In this document: one piece after another, positions 25,540 to 37,727 of the stretch
How the letters are laid out: each line of letters opens with the position of its first letter
Position numbering within the stretch: position 1 is the stretch's first letter
Origin: Synanceia verrucosa
Taxonomy: Eukaryota > Chordata > Actinopteri > Perciformes > Synanceiidae
Assembly: GCA_029721515.1 (NCBI GenBank)
Contig: CM056556.1
Span: forward strand, 13,660,098 to 13,724,097
Length of the DNA: 64,000 nucleotides
Direction: 5' to 3'
Translations under genes and position numbers: made by a program
Notes under the pieces: generated by a model
The model's input: the letters and a program-made list of their open reading frames with translations, nothing else
Told to the model about the DNA's origin: nothing
Databases searched by the model: none

Positions 25540-26649
25540 AGACCCTGCATGGATCAGCCCACTGTAGTTCTGCATGTCTGGTGTGTGGACGTGATGGACA
25601 GATGATGGACAGGTGGCTCAGTGGGACAAGGAGAATTTATTTTTCTATCATTTTATTTTCCCTGCCTCTCGTTACAATGTTGTAAAGAACATCTGGCTCT
25701 CATTTTCAGGTTTTATCTTGAATTACATTATCATAATGGCCTTAAAATGTCAATACTGTCTGTAGTGCTGTATGTGAGTATGTGTTGATGAGAAGTAGCT
25801 TTAAGGTCATGATTATTTTCTTATGAAGAGATAAATTAGTACATTTATTTTTATTTAGTCATTTTTATAATGTGTATGGGGTTTAAAAATGTGCTTCTAC
25901 TGTAAATACTTTGGATTACTCAAGGACTTGGTTGGAAAGGCCATATTACTCTTGCAGCATATGCATGTTATTATGAAGAATTACTTACCAGGGATTCATT
26001 CTCAATCTGTCATAATTATCTACTAAGTAAGTATTAAAAGAAAATAATAATATGCTGTACAAAGGCACTAAACTATGTGTATTATGGTGATGCTGAAGGC
26101 CAAAGACACACCTACTTTGCAAAGACATACAGTATGTGTGATCATTACCTTTACCAGAGCGAGCAGTACAAGAATGTATCAACGTATACATTACTGGATG
26201 AATGTAACGTTATAACACACGAAGAATACAATCTCACAGATGAACACTTGTTGTTGTTTTTATTTTATTATGGTGGTACTGCAAAAAGAAGTACATAGAA
26301 ACAAACAAGACATAAAGTACATTTGCCTCGCTGCTCAAGCTGTTGCCACAACAATGTGCATGGGTCGCAAGTAATCCTGAAGAGGCTATCAAAAAGTAAT
26401 CAATATCAAACTATTAATTATTTGTCTCATGTTTCATTTCTCATGAAAAACAGTGTATGGATCCCATACATTACAACTACTGCAACATAACAGTGAACTT
26501 CACAAATACATGTATTATGTACAGTCAAATCGTTTATAACACTTATAACACATGCTCGCATGGCTATTTAAAATATGTGTGAAGTTAGACTCTTTGTAAC
26601 ACATTCAAGTATTGGCTGGAAAATCTCCCTGAGGGAAACCAAGACGGCA
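25540..26649. other. 3' UTRs of convergent APBA2 and DUOXA
   Basis: AT-rich sequence between the APBA2 stop and the presumed DUOXA stop, with the two genes converging. A minus-strand AATAAA cluster at about 26258-26270 could end DUOXA. No clear AATAAA was picked for APBA2. No coding exon recognised. Confidence 0.5.
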
Positions 26650-28535
26650 TCATATATGTTCCTAAAACATAAAGAAATAAAGTTGTATCAGTCAACGAGC
26701 AACAAAAGTGGAATTAGTTTCTTGTTATATGGTATAAATGTTATATGGACATAAAAGTGCAGTGCTCAGGATTTGTATGATAATAGCAGTGATTCATTTT
26801 ACTTAAATCTTGATTGCCTTATTAAAGTTGTATCAACGTATATCAAAGTGGAGAAAGGACAATGAACAATGCCCTGTTAGAATGACTAATGCATCACTAG
26901 GCACATAAAAGGAAGTATAACTGCCAACTTACCATTGCGACTTTTGATGTCAGTGGTGAAACTGTCACTCCATCAAGAAAAACTGAATTCAGATAGCCCT
27001 CCCCATAAGAAACATTCTCGTCTTCATAACTGTCGACACCGACACTGAAAGCCTCTTTCATCTTCTCCGGAATCAGAAAGTTCAGCATCACCACCAGAAC
27101 CCCGATGATGGTGCACAGCACACCTGGAAATGATTTCAGTCAATAGAAACCAACCACCACCTTCAGCAGACTCTGTATCAGTTTACAGTGCAAAACACTG
27201 ATAATGAGTGAACAGCTTCTGTTCTTTACCTGTAGCCAGAGCCAGCCAGAATGAGTGACTGTATTCTGTTTGAAAAGAGTTGGTCCCTATGGAGAAAAAG
27301 CACTGTGGCACGTTCATTATGGTGGAGAAGGAGGCCATGGAGAAGAAGATGAAGGCAGCAGTGGCCATCGTCATGTAGCCTGCGTACAGAATGACTGGCA
27401 TGGAGAAGAGGATATTGGCCAGCATCCAGCAACAAAATGCCGTCCTGTGAAAATGTGCAGCTATTTTAATTTCTGCTACTTCTACCAACTATCTGCTGAC
27501 AGTATATTAATTCAACTTCAAACTGTATACAGGTGTTTTTTACCAGAGGGTCGCAGAGGCGTATCTTCCAGAATATCTGTACTGGAAGATGAGTCCACAT
27601 GGGCTACTCAGGGTAAATTTCTCAGCAATATATAGGATGGGGTTGGGTAAGCCTCTCTCCAGAGCTTCCACATACTCTTCTTCAATAGTGTCATGCCAGC
27701 TGAACATCTCATTGTAGTCAATGGTCTCGTTGAGCTGTACAACAGGATTCCCTGAGAGAGAAAACGGGCATTCATGACAGATGCACCTCAAATATAAATA
27801 GAAATAGCCTGCAAAATGTTGTTGCAGTTTTTACAGCAGAACTTACAGGAATATTCAGACTATGGAGCCAACATGTTAATCAGAGATCTAACCTGTTCAA
27901 AGCATTAAAACTGCCATCGTACAGTATGAGTGCACTGTACACAATAGCCGCACGCAACAGCAGCAACAGTGACTCACCCTTTAGTGTCACATTAATGCCA
28001 TACAGTCCGACATGCAAGCCGATGTCAGCGTTAACCACTGCGTTGCTGAAAGACTTGTAGGTGGCATTAGTGCTCATTCTGGCCTCTGCCCAGTCGTCGG
28101 TAAAGTTGAGCGCTGCAGAGAAAGGTTGCAATGGTGAGTGATGTTGGCAGGAAAAGGAAAATCTGTGATTTATTCAACAACAACGAAGAGATTACAAAAC
28201 TCACCCACTATCACCACGCCTATGAACAAGCTGAAAATTATCCTAAACAACCAGAACAGTCTCTGATAGGGAGGAAAAGAGCAGGAGCTAAATTATTTCA
28301 GGTGCACTGAATAAAAAGGTAACAAATCAACACAAGAATTCTGAGGTTTCTACAGTAAGTAATAGTTGATCTGACGCTTTGTACTCACAGACTTCCCTCG
28401 AATCCCTGGCAGAATGAGAAGAAGACTGACTGCTAGCACAAGGAAGACTAGAATAATGGTGAGCAAGCAGCCATTGAAGATGAAGGAGGTCCTTTGTAGA
28501 TTGTAGAATGGGTAAATGTCATCGTAGAAAGTCAT
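26650..28535 (-). CDS. duoxa: DUOXA, dual oxidase maturation factor
   Basis: ER/plasma-membrane partner needed for DUOX folding, ER exit and hydrogen peroxide release. Coding exons: 28535-28389, 28262-28205, 28112-27978, 27751-27544, 27444-27230, 27123-26933, then a tiny inferred last exon 26661-26650. The first six total 954 nt (318 codons) in frame; the last would add E-H-I and a stop, giving 321 aa, close to the human family (about 320-343). Seen: an N-terminal transmembrane helix ending LPGIRGKS, a second helix ([18 protein letters not shown]), a large extracellular loop with N-glycosylation sequons (NFT, NAT, NVT, NET) and two cysteines near SSPCGL, then three more hydrophobic helices. 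Motifs such as [14 protein letters not shown] and YIAEKFT are characteristic. It looks closer to DUOXA1 ([12 protein letters not shown]) than DUOXA2, but fish usually have one such gene, so no number is given. A non-coding first exon is likely upstream (donor at 28944). Confidence 0.93.
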
Positions 28536-29494
28536 CTTAGCTCCTTAACTGAGACTAGACAGTGTAACAGAGAAAACAGTGTTAGTGGTGGGGTTCTCGG
28601 TTTCCTCCAGATGCAGAGATAGCAGCCCTGCTCCTTACAGTAGGTGAGGTATGGGAGGGTATTTCTGCTATGCAACATGGCACATGATTAAATATAACCA
28701 TGTCTGAGTCCTGTGATATCATCTAACACTCCCTGGCACTGTGTACCTTAAAGGCAAAGCAGTTAATATATTTCTATAATGCACAAAGGCATGCAGTTCA
28801 ATTACATCCACATTACATTACACTTGCAGTCAGTGTAATGTAAATAGGTGCTCTTGATTTAAATGCATTCATTTGAACCTAAATGACAAGAGAAGTTTCA
28901 AATTGAACCAATCAATGCAGCAGAGAAAAAAAGATCTTTCTTACCTGAAAGCTGAAAGACGAGGGCAGATGAACCTGAGTGAAGTATGAATGTTGAGGGA
29001 ACATACACTTCTTTTATACTGTTGGTCCCCTTTGTGTCACTGAGGAGGAGGATGCATTGACTGGAATGCTTTGGAAAAGAGGTGTGATCCAGAAGTAATG
29101 ACCATTCCCATTTGGGCAACACAGGTCACATGCAGTTTGTGATAAGCTGTGCTTTATTGCACCATCCCTCCCCTGCATATGTGCTCCTGGACTACATCTG
29201 CACTACATTTCAGCCTCTACAGTGGGTAAGACTCAACTGTTTCCTCCTCACCTAACAAACACAAAGTGACTCAGGATACAGGACATTGCAGTCCACAGAC
29301 ATGTAGTGAATGTTTGGTTTCCATACAAATGTATTAATTTTAATAATTTATGCATTACTAAAAATATATATTATCATGGTAAATATCTGTATCATATCTG
29401 TATCGTAGTAAACATGTTACCGACTTGTTTTCACTTTTCAGGAGTCCTCCACCCCTCTTGGCTGCAGAACTGCTGAGGCGCATTTCTCGCATCA
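28536..29494. promoter_or_regulatory. Shared DUOXA/DUOX intergenic promoter
   Basis: The 0.96 kb between the divergent start codons. On the minus strand, TATAAAA at 29012-29018 is a good TATA box, and about 65 bases further a strong donor (TTTCAG|GTAAGA, exon edge 28945) ends a short non-coding first exon of DUOXA, whose intron would run to about 28559 (acceptor CTCAG). For DUOX no TATA was found near 29495; its 5' UTR may begin in the block around 29440-29490. Divergent arrangement of DUOX and DUOXA with a common control region is established in other vertebrates. Confidence 0.6.
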
Positions 29495-32400
29495 ATGGAT
29501 TTGCGTAAAAGGGTTTGGAGTACCTGCGCAGCGGTTGGCTTGGTGCTCATAGTCATTGGACGTAAGTACACAACATCTACCCTTCATATTCAGCCATCAA
29601 GTAACATAGATGTTTAAACTCCACGTGTCTCGATCAGATTCAGAAATAACCTGGGAGGTCCCTCGCTTTGACGGCTGGTACAACAGTTTGGGATATCCCA
29701 GACGCGGAGCTGTCGGTAAGTTATAGAGTTACCAAAGTGTACAGCAACAGCAGCAGTAGGCTAATAGTAGAAGTAACAGTTGTAGCAGAAGGAGCAGATC
29801 ACAACCTGACAAACACTGCGTTTGTGCCCGCGCAGGTTCTCACCTTGTGCGCCTCGTGCCCGCGCATTACTCGGACGGCGTGTACCAACCAGTCCAGGAG
29901 CCGCTGCTGCCAAACCCCCGCAGACTGAGCAGCCTGCTGACCAGCGGACCGTCCGGTCTGCCCTCAACACGCAATCAGACCGTACTCTCTCTGTTCTTTG
30001 GTAAAAAAGAAATACCTCATATATTAATATGAGAAGGAAATTGCAATAGAAACTGACTCATATTGTACTTTTGTCATGATGACGCACCAGTATGGTCACC
30101 CAAATCATACCGAACTGCAGGTGCAAGCTTTAAAGTTCTTAATGTTGCTTTCACTGTTGATTCTCTGTAAGACATTCAGAGCAACTATTTGCGTAATGGC
30201 GACCAGAGAATCAGTTGTTGTTGTTGTTGTTAGAATATATGGTTATGTTTGCCGCTAGCCTTTATTTTCTAAGTTGGCACCAATGCAAAAGCATTTAGAA
30301 ATGCATATCGCTTATATTAGCTGATATTATTCCAATGAATATGTGAAGATGACCATCTTTAGTTTGTGTGCTGTAGAGAATAAAAACATTCAGGATCCAT
30401 GTAAAATAATTGTAATGGCTTTTTAATTTTTTTTTTATTCTCAGGTTATCATGTTTCTTTTGAAATTTTCGACTCAAGAACTCCTGGGTGTCCACCTGAG
30501 TTCATGAACATCCCAGTCCCAAAAGGTGACCCTATCTTTGACCCCTTTGCCACCGGAAAAGTCCTGCTACCTTTCCAAAGAGGACCTTGGGATAAAGAGT
30601 CTGGCCAGAGCCCCAGTAACCCTCGCACGCAGGTATTGATATGAAATGAAATGATTGTTGTGTTTTTGCCAAAATGCAGCCTCCAGGAACAGTAAATGTG
30701 AACAGTAAGTTAAGAACTGCACCTCATCTGGAGGTTGTATTTTTCATTGTGTTACTCTATTTCTATTTAAAGTAATCATTTCAGAAAAACAAATACACAT
30801 GCAGGTCAACTTAGCGACGGCGTGGATAGATGGCAGCTCCATCTACGGCCCATCTGCATCTTGGTCCGACTCCCTGAGAAGCTTCTCTGGAGGACTCTTG
30901 ACTTCAGGCCCTGAGTGGAACATGCCAAATCAGGCAAAGGCCCACAGTCTCATGTGGAGCGCCGCTGACCCCTTTACAGGAGCTCATGGACCCCATGGCC
31001 TTTATGGTGAGACATTTTGTACTTTATCATTCAGTGCTGACCCAAAACACTGTTCAAAAATAATTAATTTGAGTACCAGAAAGTGGGACAAGGGAGCTGT
31101 TAGGTGGAGAAATGCACTATATGGCATATATTCACTCAAAAGCAACAGGATTTAATTTAATTTATGGCCGTTAAAGCCTTCAACTCAATAGCAAAGGCTT
31201 TTCAAGTTCACAACAATCCATAGCTATGCCTGTGAAAATCCTTCACTCCTTAAAACATAATTGAAAGGATGTCATTATTACACTGAAAAACTAATTAAAA
31301 ACAGCACAGAATAGCTCTCCAAATGGCAGCAAGTTACACTTAAAAGTAGCTGGATACATAGATTTCACTCAAGATAAGATGAAATATCTTTTAGTATGTA
31401 TTTGGCTGAACTACCTTTAAACAATCTGGCATGTGAACTATTTTTTTTTACACTGCATGTGATAATTCCCACCCAGTCAATACTGCAAGGAGCTCAAAAC
31501 AAGCGGCAACAATTTCTAGCAAATATTATTTCACTCACGTCTGCTTTGATCAGGGTTGCAGCCTGTGAGGCTTAGTCAACAGAGGCCCTGCCTGACGTGT
31601 GTTATGACTCTTTAATTATTGTGTTAATGGCTTGTCACACTTACCACAGTAAATCCCTCTCTCTATAGCATAGAGGATGCCATGCAGGTGTCATGAAACC
31701 AGTGTTTTGTTGCTTCTGTAGTTAAAGGTGTGTAGTTATTATCTGGGGCGGAGGATCTTGTGTTGTCACAGCTCTGTTGCCACGTCCTTGAAAACAAACA
31801 GCTAAATTATCATTCCATTAGTGGTCGGAGATCCTCATCAGGCAATGCAATGACACTATGCCGAAAAGTGTTCTATAACACCAGAGTCTGTATAAAACCA
31901 CCTTACATAAACAAGGCATTCTCTGCTGAATGTGTTGCAGCTACAGTAATGTTAATTTACGATGTATTCCCTATAATTTGTGCCATCTTCTATGTCCAGT
32001 GTTGGGAAATGCCTGGGCCAATGAGAACATGTTCACGGCAGCAGAAGGGATCATCTGGTTTCGCTACCACAATTATCTAGCCTCCAAACTGCATGAGAAA
32101 CACCCAGAGTGGTCAGACGAAAAGCTGTTTCAAAACGCCAGGAAGACGGTTGTGGCCACATTCCAGGTAGAAGGAAAAGTAATCCTCTCGCCACTCAGGC
32201 ACTCATTTACTTGTACTCTGGAGAGGAGTTGCATCAACACCAGGTGTTCCTAATTTTCTGGATGAAATTGATGGTTTTAGTTTTTTGTAATGCATCATCT
32301 TTCATTTGTTTGATTAGTGAAGCCTGTCCTCTACAAAAACATGCATTGCACACATGTTCATTATTCTTTCTCCTTCTGCTAATTAAACTATAAAACTAGA

Positions 32401-35400
32401 TCACCTATGTATATACACACACATAAATAATTATGTATAAAGAAACCATATCAAAAAACCCCTTTTCCTACACAGAATATTGCCCTCTATGAATGGCTGC
32501 CTGGATATCTTGGAAACAAAACAAAACAGCTTCCTCCTTACACAGGTAAGACTCAGCCAGAGTGCGTGTGTTTGTATAAGTGGAGAGGAACAGGTAATGC
32601 ACTGGTGACCACAAGCCATGGTGAGGTGATCTGTCGTTGGTAGCGTTTGAAAAGCATGTGCTTTGTCAGCAAAGCTTCACCCTTCTGCTGAATAAGCACC
32701 CACAGCTGAAGAAAGTTAAAGGGACAATGGTCAGACAAGCCCATCACCTTATTCACTCTTCATTTTCACATTTATACTGCTTTTGTTGCCTTGCATTGAA
32801 CATGTGGATGATGATAAAGAGTGCTTGCATGCACGAGGACTGTTTATAATTCAGCTTGTAATATATATTGTGTAATGTTCTGATTTACCTGTAAACAGGG
32901 TACCAGAAGTTTGTTGATCCAGGGATCTCTCCTGAGTTTCAGGCTGCTGCCATCAGATTTGGCATCACTATGGCCCCACCTGGTGTTTACATGAGGTACT
33001 ATTCATTTTTCACTCAGCAACACTGACAAATCAAAGCTCACTACTACTGAGTACAGTATATACTAACTTTTAGAAATTAAACACATCACATCAGCGCTCC
33101 TTTTTCCTACAGGAACAGAAGCTGCCATTTTCAGAAGATTGCCAACAAAGATGGCAGCTCATCACCAGCACTACGTCTTTGCAACAGCTTTTGGAAACGT
33201 CAGGTATATTGATGATGGTTTAGCATTTTCACAAGAGTGTAAGGAATAATTTTACAGCACATTCCCTTGTATGGTCATGTACACTATATGTGTATACCAC
33301 CACAAACTGTCACAAAGGGGTTGCTGACAGTTTCAGTTTCAGTTTATTCACACACCTTCCACTTCAAACATTGCAAAATAACAGCAGTACTATACTAAAA
33401 AAGTATGACCCTAAAGACTAAACTTTAGACTAAGACTATAAAACTTAAATAAAGAAAAGGCACTTCTCAAGGAAAGAATATATATAATTATCTAAACTAG
33501 AAAGTAAAGCACTCACACTGAGGATCTGAATGTCAAAACAAAAAAATCACTCAGAAGAGGAAATAGGTCTGAACCAAGTACTATGAAACTAATCCATCCA
33601 TCCATCCATCCATCCATCCATCCATCCATCTGTCCATTCATCCATCCATCAATCATCCATCCATCCATTTTCTTTGCTTATCTGGGGTCTGGTAGACTTC
33701 CCTCTCCCCAGCCACTTCGTCCAGCTCTTCCAAAGGGATCCTGAGGCGTTCCCAGGCCAACCAGGAGACAGTCTCTCCAGTGTGTCCTGGGTCGTCCCCG
33801 GGGTCTCCTGCTGGTGGGACATGCCCGGTACACCTCACCAGGGAGGCGTCCGGGGGGCATCCTAACCAAATGCCCGAGCCACCTCATCTGGCTCCTCTCA
33901 ATGTGGATCGATACTCTGAGCTCCTCACGGATGACCGAGCTTCTCACCCTCTAAGGGATAGCCCAGACCCCTGCAGAGGAACCTCAATTTATCTCACTGC
34001 AACAGCATTTACTGCAGGGTACTTCTTTCTCAGTGCAGTTGAAGCATCAGTGCTGTGTGTTTCTAAATCATCTCTACGAACTGGTAATGTTCCTGTTCTT
34101 TCAGAAAGTACTATTCCAAGACCAGTACCTTTCTGGAAGGTAAAAAGTCCCAGAACTTTATTTAGACCCTGGTCTCTACAGTTAGAATGTGTTGAGTTCC
34201 TCTAAAGGTTCCTAGTTCCTCTTAAACCTCCTTTAAATGGCAGTATAAAGTTTAATGAGGAAAATGAGAGCTGTCAGCAAAATTATCTATTTATTTATGG
34301 AGACTATGGGAAAGTACAACAAAATCTGGATTGTGGTTTCAGAAGCACAAATGCAATGTGAGATCATTATAGGGATATCGACAGTATGTTCTGTTGAAAG
34401 GTAGAGTGAGTAAACAAGACTTGATTATGTATTTTGAATGTCCTCCCTGGTGCCACCAGTTACAGAAAGGAGATCATATATTATGCAATATTTCTTTTAT
34501 TATTTTGTTTCCAGAGAGATGATGTGAAGACAAGCCAAGATGTAGACTGCCTCCTCATGGGCATGGCTTCCCAGATAGCAGAGAGAGAAGACAATATTGT
34601 TGTGGAGGACCTGAGAGGTGTTTAATCATTCTTATTCACTGCATGTATCAGAAAAATAGAGTTGCCTGGGCATTGTGTCATAAAGCAAATATAAACATTT
34701 ATAATAAAATCACACTGTATATGCAAACTAATATTCACAGCTCTGATCTAACTTGCACCATGACAGACTTCATGTATGGACCTCTGAGGTTCACCAGGAC
34801 AGATCTGGTGGCAATGACCGTCCAAAGAGGAAGAGACTTCGGCCTACGCAGTTACACCGAGATCAGAAAAGCTCTTAATCTGACTCCTGTCAAGACATTT
34901 GAAGACATAAATCCTGAGCTCAACACCACCAATCCACAGGTAGAAGTTTTTAAACAAAGAATGAAACTGCATAAAAAGGTTAATCAGCAATCCTGTGAGT
35001 AACAGTGTGTTCTTATGCAACAGTTGTTCCAGGATATTGCAGAACTGTACAGCGGAGACATTTCAAAACTGGAGCTCTTCCCTGGAGGACTACTAGAGTC
35101 TCTTGATGGTCCAGGTCAAGTTTTTGCCTCCATAATCTTGGACCAGTTTGAACGTATCAGAAATGGAGACCGCTTCTGGTTTGAGAACAAGCAGAATGGG
35201 TAAGCTCCTCTCTGAAAAATCTTCAGAATTTTACATGAAAAACCTCATGTGCTGCTCCTCTTGTTTCCAGTTTGTTTACACATGGAGAGATCCAGATGAT
35301 TCGCAATATGACCTTTCATGACGTCCTTATCGCAGTAACAAGTGCAAAAGCCACTGACATACAACATAATGTGTTCTTCTGGAAGGACGGTAAATGTGTA

Positions 35401-37683
35401 TCTTTGACTATTACATACACTGGGATTTCTTTAGAATCAGTGACATAATATTTTAAGCGTGGATAAAAACACTGGTATCTCTGTTGCCTCAGGTGACCCT
35501 TGTCCTCAGCCCGCACAGCTGAATGCATCAATGCTCCATCCCTGCACTAATGCTACCAAACTTAATTACTTTGATGGGAGCAAAGCTGGCTTTGGGATAT
35601 TTATCATTGTTGTGTTCCTCTTTCCTGTCGGTCAGTATCACACTCACAAATCCTTCTCTTTTTGCACAGCAATGATACCGATTTTACTTTTCAGCAGTTT
35701 TGTGGTGAACCTAATAATCACTTTCGATTTACTTTCACAGTGAGCTTTCTGGTGGCGTATATGGTAGCGTATCTCCGTAAGTACAGGTACAGGAAGTTCC
35801 AGAGAAAAAGAAAAGGTGGTGACAGGACAGAGGAGCCATCTGTGGGAATCACTGGTAATCTGTGGGATTAAAACAATCCCTCTAATACTTCTAATAGTCT
35901 CCAATGTTAGTAAAAACACAATATCTATAAGTGAGGTTTTGCATATATCAGCTCACTATCAGCAGCTATGATTTACAGCTGTGCTGACCTGCAGCAGCCG
36001 TTAAGTCTGTCACATAAATATCAACTGATTAAATGGATTTAAGTGTTAATGGCCTTTTATGATGTATGTCCTGTAAGCAACGAAACCCATCTGACAATAA
36101 TTTATTCACAGGTGACAATGAAACAAAGCTGGTAGTTCCTGTTATTTCACACCTATAGTCCTCATCAGCGTCTTGTCTCATTCTACTCTTGCTCTCCAGC
36201 CAACGAGTGGCAGGGCCATAAAAAACCTCTGCATCCCGTCAGCATAGAAATTGATGACAAGAGGAGGCTGCACGTCTTTGACAGAGCTGGGTCTGCTCAT
36301 CGAAGCCTCAATCTGGGCAACCAGGACTACCTAGACGTCCTTCTCTCCAACGACCGGCACCATAAAGCTCTGTTGCTCAAAGGATCAAAAGAGTACGACC
36401 TGGTTAGTAGATGGAAACGAGTGAGTGTGGGGTGGTGATGGCGGTGGGGGATTTGTACCTTTGGGTTCTGAAAAAGCTAATTTTAAAAATGTTGCTGCTG
36501 TTGTATTTTGTGTACTCATAAACAATCAAATTCCATGTTCACATTTATTATTTTTGCAGTTTAAGCACATCCAGCTTCCTCACTTTTGCAGCAAAGTTGT
36601 ATCTCTTATTTTTCTGCCTCATCCAATCATTGATGCAAGCATGATTCTGCAGAAGCACCCAGTCTAAATCACTTTTATTTCACTCCAGTCCTGTTTTTCT
36701 TCTCCCGTCTGCACATCCAGGTGCTGTTTTTTGATGACGAGAGCAAACGTACGGCATTTATCAAGTATCTGTGCCTGGGGGTGACAGACATGAGGCAGGA
36801 GATTAGAGTGAAGGAGATGAGAGAGAGGGACCTGCTGAAGGAGGCTTTAACCAGAGAGCAGAGGGCTCAGATTGTCGAGACTTTCATTCGACACGCTTTC
36901 TCTAAGGTACCGTCAGCCTCTGGATGTTTACCTCATCGGCGGCAGCTCTAAGCTTGGCCACAAAATGTCGTCAATGCTTGTTTGAGGTCAAATTAGATCC
37001 AGCCACCAGCCAAAAGAACTAATTGTTGGTTTTGTTGGTGACCTCACCCGTGATGGACACAGTAACCTCAGTTAACGTCGGTGATATTACTAATGACACT
37101 ATGGTGACATATATCAATCTGTCCCTTGCTGTTCCTCTGCTGCACAGGTCTTGGAAATAGAGAAGTGTGACGCTGGAGACATGAGTGGCATTTCCCGCAA
37201 TAAAGCCAGAGAGGTTCTCCAGTGCGAGTTGACGGCGTCTGAGTTTGCTGATGCACTGGGCCTCAAGTCCGACTCTTTGTTTGTAGACTCCATGTTCACA
37301 CTAGCTGATAAAGATGGGAACGGTTACCTCTCCTTCCAAGAGTTTCTTGATGTGATGGTTATCTTCATGAAGGGTAACATACATGACTCCAAAATATTTC
37401 CACCAACCCATGAACTGTGAAATAAAACAACCCAGTGTGCCAATGTTCTAGCAGAAACATAAAATACAAATACAAATGGGAAAATGAGACATTCCCCCCA
37501 AAATCATACTTTGGTTTTTTCCAGAATTTAGAGAGTGGAAACAAGAAATAGTCCATGATGTCAAACTTTCCACTGAAACCAATTCAGTCTCTCAGAAAAG
37601 TCCACTGATGTTATGTTATGTAGATCCAGATAACAAGGAGTGAGAAATGGGCTCCATCAATAGCATGTCTGATATTATGATGC

Positions 37684-37727
<44 letters not shown>

